From contig CADCHI010000031.1 in assembly GCA_902801165.1 (NCBI GenBank), forward strand, positions 45,529 through 109,528: a stretch of 64,000 nt of DNA, read 5' to 3'. Position 1 is the stretch's first letter, and every line of letters starts with the position of its first letter. Below are positions 1 through 8,084 of this stretch, piece by piece. A program made the position numbers and the translations under genes. Source of the DNA: an uncultured Eubacteriales bacterium (GTDB lineage: Bacteria; Bacillota; Clostridia; Christensenellales; Aristaeellaceae). The notes under the pieces are model-generated. The model saw only the letters and a program-made list of their open reading frames with translations, was not told the origin of the DNA and did not search any database.

Positions 1-663
1 CACCACCGAGAGCAGGCACAGCCCCACGCCCTCGCCCACCGCCTGGCGGTGCTGCGGCTGGTACTGCTTCAGCTCGTCCTCGATGGAAGCCTTCACGGCG
101 TCGGGCATGGTATACCTGTCCCTTTCCAGATAGGTGTATCGCTTCATGCGAAAACCAATGGAGATGAACAGCCCCACCGCTGCCGCGACGGTAACGATCA
201 GCAGCCCGACGCCCAGGGCCACGGCCAGCCTTTTGCCCATCCATGGCCAGCAGGCCTGCCCGTACAGGCCCAGCAGCGCCATCAGCGGCGCCGGGCACGC
301 CGCGCACATCCCCACGCCCAGCGCGATCAGCGGCGCGCACTGGCGGCGGTTTTCCAGATAGCGGCTGACCTCGGCCATGGTGACCAGCCGAAGCCCCGCC
401 AGCCCCTTTTCCTCTTCCTGGGCATGGCGGATGACCTCCGGGGCCGGAAGCTCCGCCTCCGCTTCCCCGACGCCGTCCCTCAGCAGATAGTCGGTGCTGA
501 CCCCGAAGGTGTCGCTCAGCGCCACCACGCGCTCTATGTCGGGCTGGGCCGCGCCGCTCTCCCACTTGGAGACCGATTGGCGGGAGACGCCCAATCGCTC
601 CGCCAATTCCTCCTGGGACCATCCTTCCCGCCGGCGAAGGCCCGCGATTTTCTCTGACAGCAT
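1..663 (-). CDS. XRE-family helix-turn-helix membrane protein (partial)
   Basis: The gene reads leftward from an ATG at 663 and is cut by the window edge after 221 codons. Residues 1-60 form a classic Cro/C1 helix-turn-helix ([20 protein letters not shown] at the start, then a SRQSVSKWE recognition helix). About residues 107-165 hold two hydrophobic segments, so the regulator is probably membrane-anchored, as in many clostridial XRE proteins with a sensor tail. A GGGGGAGA ribosome-binding site lies just upstream, and a TATAAT-like -10 sits at 703-708 with no clear -35. Its target is unknown; XRE regulators of this layout often control themselves or neighbours beyond the edge. Confidence 0.85.
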   Translation of the reverse strand, partial: MLSEKIAGLRRREGWSQEELAERLGVSRQSVSKWESGAAQPDIERVVALSDTFGVSTDYLLRDGVGEAEAELPAPEVIRHAQEEEKGLAGLRLVTMAEVSRYLENRRQCAPLIALGVGMCAACPAPLMALLGLYGQACWPWMGKRLAVALGVGLLIVTVAAAVGLFISIGFRMKRYTYLERDRYTMPDAVKASIEDELKQYQPQHRQAVGEGVGLCLLSVV

Positions 664-777
664 GATCTCTCCCCCTCTTCGGGAATCTATCGTATCAGCG
701 CCATTATATCGTTTTCCGCCCGCGGACGCCAGCAAGCCGGCTTTACATTTTGAATTGCAACCGTTGGTTGACGCAAC

Positions 778-1698
778 TCACAGGCGCAGCTTCTCCAGCC
801 AGTGGGTAAACCGGGGCTCCGGCTCCGCCTCGAACAGCATCTCCTCCCCCGTGGAGGGGTGGACGAAGCCGATGCGGAAGGCGTGCAGCAGCTGCCCGCC
901 CGCCACAGGATAGGGGGACTTCTTCGGCCCGTACACCGGGTCGCCCAGCACGGGATGGCCGATGGAGGCCATGTGCACGCGAATCTGATGGGTGCGGCCG
1001 GTGGTCAGCTTCGCCTCGATCAGCGTCGCCCCCCTGAGCCGCTCCAGCACCCGCCAGTGGGTGACGGCCTCCTTGCCCCCGGGCACGATGGCCATGCGCT
1101 TGCGGTCCGTGGGATGCCGGCCGATGGGGCCCTCCACGGTGCCCTCCTCCTCCCGGAAGCCGCCGATCACGATGGCCCGGTAGGCCCGATGCACCGTGTG
1201 GGCGCGGATCTGCTCCGACAGACAGACGTGGCTGCGGTCGTTCTTCGCCACCAGCAGCAGGCCGGAGGTGTCCTTGTCGATGCGGTGCACGATGCCCGGG
1301 CGAATCTCGCCGCCGATGCCGGACAGGTTGTCCAGGTGCTTCAACAGCGCGTTCACCAGCGTGCCGCTCTCGTTGCCCGCCGCGGGATGCACCACCATGC
1401 CGGAGGGCTTGTACACCACGGCCAGGTCGTCGTCCTGGTAGAGGATCTCCAGGTCGATGTCCTCGGCAGTCACCTCCGCCGGCACCGCCGCGGGCACTTC
1501 CACCCGCACCGCCATGCCCGGCTTCAACTTGAAGCCCGCCTTGGACTGCGCCGCGCCGTCCACGGACACCCGGCCCTCCCGGATCAGCGCGCCGGCCCGG
1601 GACCGGGTGACATCCGCCAGCTCGGCGGCGTAGACGTCCAGCCGCTCGCCCTCGCGCCCGTCCTCCACAGCGCGCTCAAAAACCATTGCCTCGCTCAT
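778..1698 (-). CDS. RluA/RluD-family 23S rRNA pseudouridine synthase
   Basis: A 306-residue protein that isomerises uridines in large-subunit rRNA to pseudouridine. Residues about 15-70 are an S4 RNA-binding domain and the rest is the RluA-type catalytic domain, with the catalytic aspartate at about residue 141 in HRIDKDTSG (families usually show HRLDxxTSG). Length is normal for RluD. The ATG at 1698 overlaps the lspA stop codon by four bases (ATGA), so the two are translationally coupled, the common lspA-rluD pairing of Firmicutes (ylyB in Bacillus). The frame stays open upstream to 2202, but that part is the antiframe of lspA and is not protein. Which uridines are modified cannot be told from sequence. 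Confidence 0.93.
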   Translation of the reverse strand: MSEAMVFERAVEDGREGERLDVYAAELADVTRSRAGALIREGRVSVDGAAQSKAGFKLKPGMAVRVEVPAAVPAEVTAEDIDLEILYQDDDLAVVYKPSGMVVHPAAGNESGTLVNALLKHLDNLSGIGGEIRPGIVHRIDKDTSGLLLVAKNDRSHVCLSEQIRAHTVHRAYRAIVIGGFREEEGTVEGPIGRHPTDRKRMAIVPGGKEAVTHWRVLERLRGATLIEAKLTTGRTHQIRVHMASIGHPVLGDPVYGPKKSPYPVAGGQLLHAFRIGFVHPSTGEEMLFEAEPEPRFTHWLEKLRL

Positions 1699-2162
1699 CG
1701 GGCCCTCTTCCCCTTCCGCTCGTCCAGCGCCATGGCGACCACCGCCAGGGCGGCCCCAGCGCAGATGCAGACATCCGCGATGTTGAACACGGCGAACCGC
1801 ACGAAGGCCAGCTCGATGAAGTCGGCCACGCCGCCGAAGAACAGCCGGTCGTACAGGTTGCCCAGGCCGCCGCCGACGATCAGCCACAGACCCGCCCGCA
1901 GCCCCCGGGGAGCCTCCGGCCTGGCGATCAGCCACGCCAGCAGCCCGGCGATCAGCGCCACGGTCAGCAGGATCAGCGCGACGTCCTGCCCCCACAGCAT
2001 CGAGAAGGCCGCGCCTCGGTTCTCCACCGGCCTCAGGTTGATGATGCCGGGAATCAGCGCGCCGCGGTGGGCCAGCCGCGCCACCGCCGCCTTGCTCACC
2101 CGGTCCGCCGCCGCCGCCAGAAGGGCGATCCAGGCGCCGTGAAGTCCGCGAATCCTTCTCAT
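1695..2162 (-). CDS. lspA: Lipoprotein signal peptidase (signal peptidase II)
   Basis: A 155-residue membrane aspartyl protease that cleaves the signal peptide of prolipoproteins after Lgt has added diacylglycerol. Four transmembrane segments are visible. The two catalytic aspartates are seen at about residue 105 in GNLYDR and residue 130 in FNIAD, both in the expected family boxes. It is the upstream partner of the overlapping rluD-like gene. The window also carries lgt (7170-8084) and a lipoprotein substrate (13684-14160), so two steps of lipoprotein maturation are present locally. N-terminal length and motif spacing are normal. Confidence 0.96.
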   Translation of the reverse strand: MRRIRGLHGAWIALLAAAADRVSKAAVARLAHRGALIPGIINLRPVENRGAAFSMLWGQDVALILLTVALIAGLLAWLIARPEAPRGLRAGLWLIVGGGLGNLYDRLFFGGVADFIELAFVRFAVFNIADVCICAGAALAVVAMALDERKGKRAR

Positions 2163-2481
2163 ACTCTCCTCCGATGGTCCGGCCCCGGGGCCGCGATTTC
2201 ATGAATACCTGCCAGGAAGCGGAATAACACCCTTGCCGCGCAGGTGTTCGCCGCGTCTTTGCTCAAGATGGCAGCGTTGCTGTGCCAGCCATGTCATTCT
2301 GAGCGCAGCGAAGAATCTTTCCGCTTCCATTTGCACTGCTTCGATACAATATTTGCGCCACATGGCAGTAGGGGCGCGGCGCGCCGCCCGCCGGTGCGGC
2401 GACGCGCCGCGTCCGTCGGACGCCTCGCCGGCGCCCCTACACAGGTATCTCTTCGCGGGCCCTTCGGTCCGCTTGTTCGCA
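2163..2481. repeat. Gene-free gap with two intergenic repeat remnants
   Basis: This 319-base gap splits lspA from divIVA and holds no credible gene. At 2292-2320 is a CATTCTGAGCGCAGCGAAGA sequence, which in forward translation gives the SERSEESF string and in another frame VILSAAKNL; both are well-known false peptides from a repeat found between genes in many bacteria. At 2368-2441 is a long GC-rich imperfect inverted repeat bounded by GTAGGGGCG and CGCCCCTAC, another common clostridial intergenic element. It could fold into a strong hairpin and end divIVA transcription. In related genomes ileS is often found here; none is seen. Confidence 0.6.
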
Positions 2482-3063
2482 TCAGAACAGGCCGTTGCTC
2501 TCCCGCAGCGCGGTCGCCTGCTGGTCCAGCATGCGGCTGAACTCGGCCTTGAAGCTGCTGGCGGAGGCCTTCAGGGTCTCGTAGCGCTTTTCCAGCGTCT
2601 CCACGCGGGTGCGGGCGTCGGCGGTGATCTGCTCGGCCTCCTCCTGGGCCTTGCTGACCAGGGTGTCCGCCTTCTCGCGGGCGGTCACGGTGATCTGGTC
2701 TGCCTGGACCTGGGCGTCGCCCACGGTCTTCTGGGCTTTGCGGTTGGCCTCCTCCAGGGTCTCGTCGGCGATGCGCTGGGCCCCGATCAGGGATTCCCGC
2801 ATGGCGTTCTGGAGGTTCGCAAAGTAGCTCTTCTCATTGTAATCGGGCATCTTGGCTTCCGCCGCCGCGGCCGCGGAGCGCGCGGCCTGAACGTCCGCCT
2901 CCAAGCCCTTGATCTGCTTGTTCAACTCCATGTTCTCGCGCACGAGAGTCGCCATCTGCTCGGAAATCTCATCCAGGAAGTCGTCAACCTGCTCGATATT
3001 GTAGCCGCCGGTGGCCTGCGTGCCGAATTCCTTCTCCTGAATGTCCCTAACGCTGATCGCCAT
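2482..3063 (-). CDS. divIVA: DivIVA-domain cell-division/polarity protein
   Basis: A 193-residue DivIVA-family protein. The N-terminal 60 residues carry the conserved membrane-curvature-binding module (VRDIQEKEF, then GYNIEQVDDFLDEI), followed by a long alanine- and glutamate-rich coiled coil that mediates oligomerisation at division sites and poles. It is the last gene of the sepF-yggT-ylmH-divIVA order seen across Firmicutes. A GGACGGTTATCGAT stretch precedes the ATG. The role in septum placement, secretion or polar growth is known for the family, not shown here. Confidence 0.92.
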   Translation of the reverse strand: MAISVRDIQEKEFGTQATGGYNIEQVDDFLDEISEQMATLVRENMELNKQIKGLEADVQAARSAAAAAEAKMPDYNEKSYFANLQNAMRESLIGAQRIADETLEEANRKAQKTVGDAQVQADQITVTAREKADTLVSKAQEEAEQITADARTRVETLEKRYETLKASASSFKAEFSRMLDQQATALRESNGLF

Positions 3064-3192
3064 ATCGATAACCGTCCTTTCGTCTCTGAAGTATGTGCCG
3101 TATGGGTATGGCCACGGGGGCCACTGGAATCAATCCTTTGTGTTTTCGCCGCGCGGCGTCGTAATTCCTGCAAGCTAACATTATCTTTCGAT

Positions 3193-3945
3193 TTATTTAT
3201 ACTTGAACACCGCCAGCACCTGCCGGCCCCGGCGGGATTCCCCCATGAACCCGACCACCTTCGCACGGCCAAAGCCCCGCATGGAGAGCATGTCACCCTC
3301 CTCCACCCGGGCGTCCGTCCGCAGGCAGGGAACGTGGTTCAGCTTCACCAGCCCGGCGGTGATCAGCCGCTGGCTCTCGCTCCGGGAGAGCCGGCAAGCC
3401 GCCGCCACCACGGCGTCCAATCGGGCCTGCTGCACCGTCAGCCGCAGCGTCTCCCCCTCCGGGGGCAGCAGCTCGGGAGGCTCCGCCTGGGCGGTCACGC
3501 GCACCGAAGCCCGCCCCGCGCTCTCGTAGCTGGCAACGATGTAGTCCGCCATCTCCTCCAGCGCGAACAGGTAGGCGCAGCCCTCGCCCTTCCAGGTGCC
3601 CATGGCGATGTCTCCGGTGGTCTCCCGGTCGATGCCCAGGCCCATCAGCGCGCCCAGCAGGTCCCGGTGCCCGGGATTCGCGAATTTGGCGTTCCACTGG
3701 ATGCGCAGCGCCGTCAGCGGATAGGCCTCAGGCTCCGGAGGCTCGAGATCATAGAAGGCCGCGACGCGGCGCTCCGCCTCCTCATAGCCGCCCCACAGGG
3801 CCAGCTGCACCCCGGCGCGGTTCGCCACCGCCCGGGCCGCCGCCTCCATGGAGGGCTCCAGGAACTTCGTGAACTGGGTCCGCCCGCTGTGGGCGCAGCG
3901 CAGCGCCAGCTCGTTCAGGCGCTTCTCCGGCGCGTCCGTCATCAT
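3193..3945 (-). CDS. ylmH: YlmH-type S4-domain RNA-binding protein
   Basis: A 250-residue protein with the YlmH layout: an N-terminal alpha/beta domain (about 1-165) and a C-terminal S4 RNA-binding domain (about 175-240, with RLDAVVAAACRLSRSESQRL). In Bacillus the homologue binds the ribosome and has been linked to rescue of stalled nascent chains. The ATG at 3945 overlaps the yggT stop codon, so translation is coupled. The frame is open further upstream to 4116, but those codons lie inside yggT and were rejected. A gap of about 130 bases separates it from divIVA. Confidence 0.92.
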   Translation of the reverse strand: MMTDAPEKRLNELALRCAHSGRTQFTKFLEPSMEAAARAVANRAGVQLALWGGYEEAERRVAAFYDLEPPEPEAYPLTALRIQWNAKFANPGHRDLLGALMGLGIDRETTGDIAMGTWKGEGCAYLFALEEMADYIVASYESAGRASVRVTAQAEPPELLPPEGETLRLTVQQARLDAVVAAACRLSRSESQRLITAGLVKLNHVPCLRTDARVEEGDMLSMRGFGRAKVVGFMGESRRGRQVLAVFKYK

Positions 3946-4232
3946 AGCAGCCGCGCCAGCAGGAGGTAGAGCCGCCACCACAGGCGCTCCACGATCTGGT
4001 AGCCGATGATCGCGAACAGGCAGGTGAAGTCCACCGGCGCGCGGAAGTACCGCATCGCCTTCATCGACAGCTTCTGGAAGGGCGACACGAAGGGCGCGAT
4101 GAACCGCCGCAGCCACTCGAACGCCCGGAAGGTGGGCCGGAACCAGCTGAGGACGCAGTACACGAGGATCGCCGTCGTGATCAGCCGCAGGAACAGATAG
4201 CCTGCGTAGAAGACCTCATAGAGCCCGAGCAT
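3942..4232 (-). CDS. yggT: YggT-family membrane protein (YlmG)
   Basis: A 96-residue integral membrane protein of the YggT/YlmG family. Two hydrophobic segments (about 9-29 and 66-86) flank a polar loop containing RPTFRAFEWLRRFIAPFVSP, the family hallmark PF(L/Q)xPFRR-like region. The family lies next to sepF in Gram-positive bacteria and cyanobacteria and has been tied to cell division and organisation of membrane complexes, but no biochemical activity is established. It sits 39 bases after sepF and overlaps ylmH by four bases, so the three form one transcription unit. Confidence 0.93.
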   Translation of the reverse strand: MLGLYEVFYAGYLFLRLITTAILVYCVLSWFRPTFRAFEWLRRFIAPFVSPFQKLSMKAMRYFRAPVDFTCLFAIIGYQIVERLWWRLYLLLARLL

Positions 4233-4271
4233 GCGCCGTCACCTCCCCATCGCGCTGAAAGAATCCGGGGT

Positions 4272-5000
4272 TCAGAACCGCCGGTCAAGGTCGTAGGCCT
4301 CGTTGACCTCCACCGACATCGGCGCGACCAGATAGGTCTTGTCGGAGGCCTTCCGGATGCTGGCGTGCAGCGCGAACACCGCCCCGGAGAGGGTGTCCAC
4401 GGCGCGCTGGAGCAGCCGTCCGTCCAGCTCGTCCATGGTGAGCACGACGGTGTTGTTGGCGATCAGCTGGTCGATCACCTCGCAGCAGTCCTCCAGGGAA
4501 TGGAGCGAGTACATCACCGTGCGGGAGCGCTGGCTCACGCGCATGGGCGCCCGCTGGGGCTCGCGCCGCTGGGGCACGTTGCTGCTGCCATAGCGGCTCT
4601 CCGGCTGCTGGGCATAGCGGGAGCTCGTCCTCGGCGCGCGGGTGCCATAGTCCGACTCCTCGAAGCGGGAGCTGGCGCGGCGCTCGGTGGAGCGATAGTC
4701 GTCATAGCCCCGGGCGGAAGCGCGCTCCGTAGACGCGCTGCGGCTGTCGTAGCGGCTCTCGTAGCGGCTGCGGGACGGGGTGCTCTCCGGCAGCCTGCGG
4801 GAAGCGCTCTGGCTCTGGCGCTGGGTCGCCGCGCGGGTGCCCGTCTGCACGCGCTGGGTGCGGTTGGGCGTATAGGCCGCCTGCCGCCCATAGTTATCGC
4901 TGGAGTACTCCTCCCCATAGGTATCCCGGTTGTCCTCATCGTCCACGAGGCCGATGAAGTTCAAAAGCTTGTTGAGCCCTCCGGATTTATTGCGCGCCAT
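4272..5000 (-). CDS. sepF: Cell division protein SepF
   Basis: SepF anchors and bundles FtsZ at the membrane. Residues 1-20 form the amphipathic membrane helix (GGLNKLLNFIGLVDDED), and about 155-242 the conserved SepF core (TVMYSLHSLEDCCEVIDQLI, then LDGRLLQRAVDTLSG). In between lies an unusually long linker of about 125 residues, rich in Arg, Ser and Tyr, making the protein 242 residues against about 150 in Bacillus. Long disordered linkers are known in clostridial and actinobacterial SepF. It follows yggS by about 70 bases. Confidence 0.95.
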   Translation of the reverse strand: MARNKSGGLNKLLNFIGLVDDEDNRDTYGEEYSSDNYGRQAAYTPNRTQRVQTGTRAATQRQSQSASRRLPESTPSRSRYESRYDSRSASTERASARGYDDYRSTERRASSRFEESDYGTRAPRTSSRYAQQPESRYGSSNVPQRREPQRAPMRVSQRSRTVMYSLHSLEDCCEVIDQLIANNTVVLTMDELDGRLLQRAVDTLSGAVFALHASIRKASDKTYLVAPMSVEVNEAYDLDRRF

Positions 5001-5072
5001 GGCGTTCTCCTCTTTTCAAATCTGCGTAAGTAGCTTGATGTGCCGCCGGGCATCCTCCCGGCGGCGGCGCGG

Positions 5073-5756
5073 TCAGGACCTGGCGCCGAACAGGGCCCGC
5101 CCCAGGCGCACCATCGTCGCGCCTTCCTCGGCGGCGACGAGGCAGTCGTCGGACATGCCCATGGACAGGGTGCGCATGGCCACGCCGGGGATCGGGTCGT
5201 CCCGCAGGCGGTCGAACCACGTCCGCATCCGGCGGAAGTAGGGTCGCACGTCCTCCGGGTCGTCGGCGATGGGCATGATGGCCATCAGGCCCTGCACCTC
5301 GATGCCCGGCAGCTCCGCGCAGGCGCGGAGGAAGGGTACGAGCAGCTCCTCGTCGATGCCCGCCTTTTGGGGTTCCCGGGCGATGTTCACCTGCACCAGC
5401 ACCGGCATCCTCACCCCGGCGGCCTCGGCCCGGCGGGAGATCTCCAGCGCCAGCGCCTCCCGATCCACAGACTGGATCATGGCCACCTTGTCGATGATGT
5501 ATTTCACCTTGTTGGTCTGCAGCTGGCCGATCAGGTGGATGCGGAAATCGGGGTTCAGCCGGTCGATCTTCCCCAGCAGCTCCTGCACCCGGTTTTCCCC
5601 CAGGGTGCGGATGCCGCCCTCCCAGGCCAGGTTGATGGTCTCGGGGTCGATGGTCTTGCTGACGCCGCAGATCTCCGCGCCGCCCCAGCGGGCCGAAGCC
5701 TCGCCGACGCGCTGCTGCCACAGGCGGATATTCGATAGCAAATCCTCGCGATTCAC
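5073..5756 (-). CDS. yggS: YggS-family pyridoxal-phosphate homeostasis protein
   Basis: A PLP-binding TIM-barrel protein of the YggS/PROSC family, which buffers cellular pyridoxal 5-phosphate and has no known enzymatic reaction. The PLP lysine is in the ICGVSKTI segment, and GENRVQELL, HLIGQLQTNK and LSMGMSDD are family signatures. The start used is the GTG at 5756, because GGGAG lies eight bases before it; an in-frame ATG at 5771 has no such site and would add five residues. It lies between the HlyD-like gene and sepF, matching ylmE of the Bacillus ylm cluster. Confidence 0.92.
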   Translation of the reverse strand: MNREDLLSNIRLWQQRVGEASARWGGAEICGVSKTIDPETINLAWEGGIRTLGENRVQELLGKIDRLNPDFRIHLIGQLQTNKVKYIIDKVAMIQSVDREALALEISRRAEAAGVRMPVLVQVNIAREPQKAGIDEELLVPFLRACAELPGIEVQGLMAIMPIADDPEDVRPYFRRMRTWFDRLRDDPIPGVAMRTLSMGMSDDCLVAAEEGATMVRLGRALFGARS

Positions 5757-5794
5757 GTCACTGTCTCCCATCCCGCGCGGGCGCGTGCCCTGCG

Positions 5795-6976
5795 CTACTT
5801 GATCAGCACCGTCTGGCCCAGCTGCAGCGCGCCTTCCACCAGGGGCTGGATCATGGCGATGCTGCCGTCGGTGGAGAGCACCTCCACCGGCACGAAGGTG
5901 CCGCCAGGCACGTCGTACACCCAGACGCCCATCTGGCCGTTCTCGTTGTACAGCGCGTCGGTGCGCACGGACAGGCCGGTCAGCGTGATGCTCAGCTTCG
6001 CCTTGCCGCTGCGCCGGTAGATCAGCGGGCCGATGGGGTCGTGGATCTCGAACACCGCCAGTGTGGTGCCGTTTTCCTTCTGCACGCTGTAGACCGACGC
6101 CGTGAAGGTCAGGTCGTCGAAGCCCTCCAGCTGCATGTAGTAGTTGTCCTGGCCCACCATGGGCGTCCACAGGCTGCCCGCGGAGAGCACCGCCACATAC
6201 CAGCGGTCCTGGTCCACGATGCGGTAGATGCCGTCGTTGCGGGTGGCCTTGGTGTTGGCCAGGTTTCCCCCGCCCAGCACGGTGCGCACGTCCGAAATGC
6301 TCAGGTTGTTCAGGCCGTCCGGCGTCAGGTCCCGCTCGTAGCCGTCGATGTAGAAGGAAACCACGCCGTCCCGGTCCGCGGTGGAGGCCTTGCGCCAAGA
6401 CTGTATGCTGGCCAGGCGGGTGTTCTCCTCGTCGTACAGCTTGGTCAGCTTGCTGTCGCCGCGCTTGTTCTGCCGCAGATACTCCTGCCGGTTCACCATG
6501 GCGGTCTCCAGCTGGCTGGTGACAGTCTTCAGGTTGCCGGTGGTCTGGCGGGTGATCAGGTTCTTGAATTCCAGTGCCATGTAGGCGACCACCCGGTCCA
6601 GCCGGTTCAGCTCCTCGTCCACGATGTTGGCCAGCAGCTGCTTGTGGTATTCCTGGATCTTCTTCCGGGTGGCCTCCAGGTTGTCCAGCAGGCTCTCGGA
6701 ATAGCCGGTGGTGTACAGGTTGGCCACGTTCGCCCCCGCCGCGACCAGCGAGTCCTCCGGGGCGATGTACTCCACCCGGGCGGTGGAGTCGGACGCCGTG
6801 ACGCTCTCGTCGCGGATGATGACGCAGTCCACCGTCTGCCGCTGGGAGGAGTTCGCCATCATGATCACCGTCTCCCGGGAGCCGGGAAACAGCGTCGGCC
6901 TCAGGATCAGGAACGCGATCACCAGCAAGCCCAGCAGAAAGATATAAAACCTGCCGGTCACTCTCTTCTTGCGCAT
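5795..6976 (-). CDS. HlyD-like membrane-anchored adaptor protein
   Basis: A 393-residue protein with one N-terminal transmembrane segment (about 10-30), an outside region with helical coiled-coil character (about 105-165) and a beta-rich C-terminal half. The layout and sequence resemble the HlyD-family adaptor-subunit proteins that sit next to sepF and yggS in many Clostridia. No partner transporter is adjacent, so an efflux role is doubtful, and a cell-envelope role tied to division is the more likely inference. It is first in the leftward transcript from the promoter at 7064-7092. Confidence 0.75.
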   Translation of the reverse strand: MRKKRVTGRFYIFLLGLLVIAFLILRPTLFPGSRETVIMMANSSQRQTVDCVIIRDESVTASDSTARVEYIAPEDSLVAAGANVANLYTTGYSESLLDNLEATRKKIQEYHKQLLANIVDEELNRLDRVVAYMALEFKNLITRQTTGNLKTVTSQLETAMVNRQEYLRQNKRGDSKLTKLYDEENTRLASIQSWRKASTADRDGVVSFYIDGYERDLTPDGLNNLSISDVRTVLGGGNLANTKATRNDGIYRIVDQDRWYVAVLSAGSLWTPMVGQDNYYMQLEGFDDLTFTASVYSVQKENGTTLAVFEIHDPIGPLIYRRSGKAKLSITLTGLSVRTDALYNENGQMGVWVYDVPGGTFVPVEVLSTDGSIAMIQPLVEGALQLGQTVLIK

Positions 6977-7063
6977 AGCTCACGCTCCGATCGATCATCA
7001 ATCCCGGTGTGCGCCCGGGTCCCGCGGCGATGGCATGGACAGGGTACAACCATCGTATTCTAT

Positions 7064-7092
7064 ATTATACGCCCTATTCGGTTAGGATTCAA
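7064..7092 (-). promoter_or_regulatory. Sigma-A promoter for the HlyD-yggS-sepF transcript
   Basis: On the minus strand TTGAAT (7092-7087) and TATAAT (7069-7064) are 17 bases apart. It lies about 90 bases before the HlyD-like start codon and just 10 bases from the opposing lgt promoter. Confidence 0.75.
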
Positions 7093-7102
7093 TGCGCATG
7101 AA

Positions 7103-7132
7103 TTGACTTTTTCGTGCCTTTCACATTATAAT
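7103..7132 (+). promoter_or_regulatory. Sigma-A promoter for lgt
   Basis: TTGACT (7103-7108) and a perfect TATAAT (7127-7132) are 18 bases apart. Transcription should begin near 7139, which is downstream of the ATG at 7131, so that ATG cannot start lgt. Confidence 0.8.
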
Positions 7133-7169
7133 GGTGGACACCACCCTGAAACCATTGGAGGGATCGACC

Positions 7170-8084
7170 TTGCTCCGCTTCACCCCTACAGCCCTCGTCG
7201 CCTTCGGGCTGACCATACACTGGTACGGCGTCATCATCGCTGCGGGCATGGCATTGGCCGTGGCCCTGGCCTGCGCCAGGGAGCGGCGCATGGGCCTGCC
7301 AAGGGAGACAGCGGTCGACCTGGCCCTGCTGGGCATCCCCGCCGCCATCGTCTGCGCCCGCCTGTACTACGTGCTGTTCTCCTGGGAGGCCTACGCCAAG
7401 GAGCCCATCCGCGCGCTCTACATCTGGGAGGGCGGCATGGCCATTTACGGCGGCATCATCGGCGGCGTGCTGGCCGGCTTTTTCTACGCCCGGCGCAAGC
7501 GCCTGCCCTTCCTGAAGCTGGCCGACCTGGCCGCGCCGTCCATCGCCCTGGGCCAGGCCGTCGGGCGCTGGGGCAACTTCGTCAACCAGGAGGCCTACGG
7601 ACGCGCCGTTGGCCACGACTGGCAGCGGCACTTCCCCATCGGCGTGCTGATCCAGGCCGACGGCCAGTGGCACTACGCCACCTTCTTCTATGAGTCCGCT
7701 TGGTGCCTGACCATCGTCGTCCTCCTGCTGCTGGCCGAGCGCCGGCGCCGCGACCGCCGGGACGGCGAGCTGTTCTTCGCCTACGCCTTCCTCTACGCCC
7801 TGGAGCGCGCCCTGGTGGAGGGCCTGCGCACCGACAGCCTGTACCTGGGAAGCCTGCGGGTGTCCCAGCTGCTCAGCCTGGCCGCCCTGCTGACCTGCGC
7901 CGCGCTGGCGCTGGTCAGAAACCCGCGCAGCCTCCTGCCCTCCATCACCGTGGCCTGCGCCGCGGCGATGGCCGCGCTGCTGCTCACCGGACACGCCCTC
8001 CCCGCCCTGCTGCCCGCCGCTGGGGCCCTGGCCTGCGCGCTGTGGCAGCTGTTCGGCCCTGCGGAGCGCGGTGGGGCGGAGTGA
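7170..8084 (+). CDS. lgt: Prolipoprotein diacylglyceryl transferase
   Basis: Lgt moves a diacylglyceryl group from phosphatidylglycerol to the lipobox cysteine of prolipoproteins. The 304-residue protein has about seven membrane segments and the signature GQAVGRWGNFVNQEAYG at residues 128-144, with the essential arginine in GRWGN. The start is taken as TTG at 7170: it has GGAGGG at 7157-7162 with ideal spacing, and the promoter -10 covers the in-frame ATG at 7131, which would not be transcribed. The C-terminus has about 50 extra hydrophobic residues past the usual end. Confidence 0.94.
   Translation: MLRFTPTALVAFGLTIHWYGVIIAAGMALAVALACARERRMGLPRETAVDLALLGIPAAIVCARLYYVLFSWEAYAKEPIRALYIWEGGMAIYGGIIGGVLAGFFYARRKRLPFLKLADLAAPSIALGQAVGRWGNFVNQEAYGRAVGHDWQRHFPIGVLIQADGQWHYATFFYESAWCLTIVVLLLLAERRRRDRRDGELFFAYAFLYALERALVEGLRTDSLYLGSLRVSQLLSLAALLTCAALALVRNPRSLLPSITVACAAAMAALLLTGHALPALLPAAGALACALWQLFGPAERGGAE

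Noticed and set aside
778-2202. A 474-residue RluD protein with a long N-terminal extension
   Set aside because: The first 168 codons are the wrong frame of lspA; the S4 domain starts at the ATG at 1698 with a four-base overlap.
2233-3969. A plus-strand gene beginning with the VILSAAKNL peptide
   Set aside because: That peptide is a known product of an intergenic repeat, and the rest is antisense to divIVA and ylmH.
5073-7049. A 658-residue fusion ending in YggS
   Set aside because: The upstream part is the wrong frame of the HlyD-like gene; YggS starts at 5756 or 5771.
7131-7169. ATG at 7131 as the lgt start
   Set aside because: It overlaps the promoter -10 and has no ribosome-binding site; TTG at 7170 fits better.
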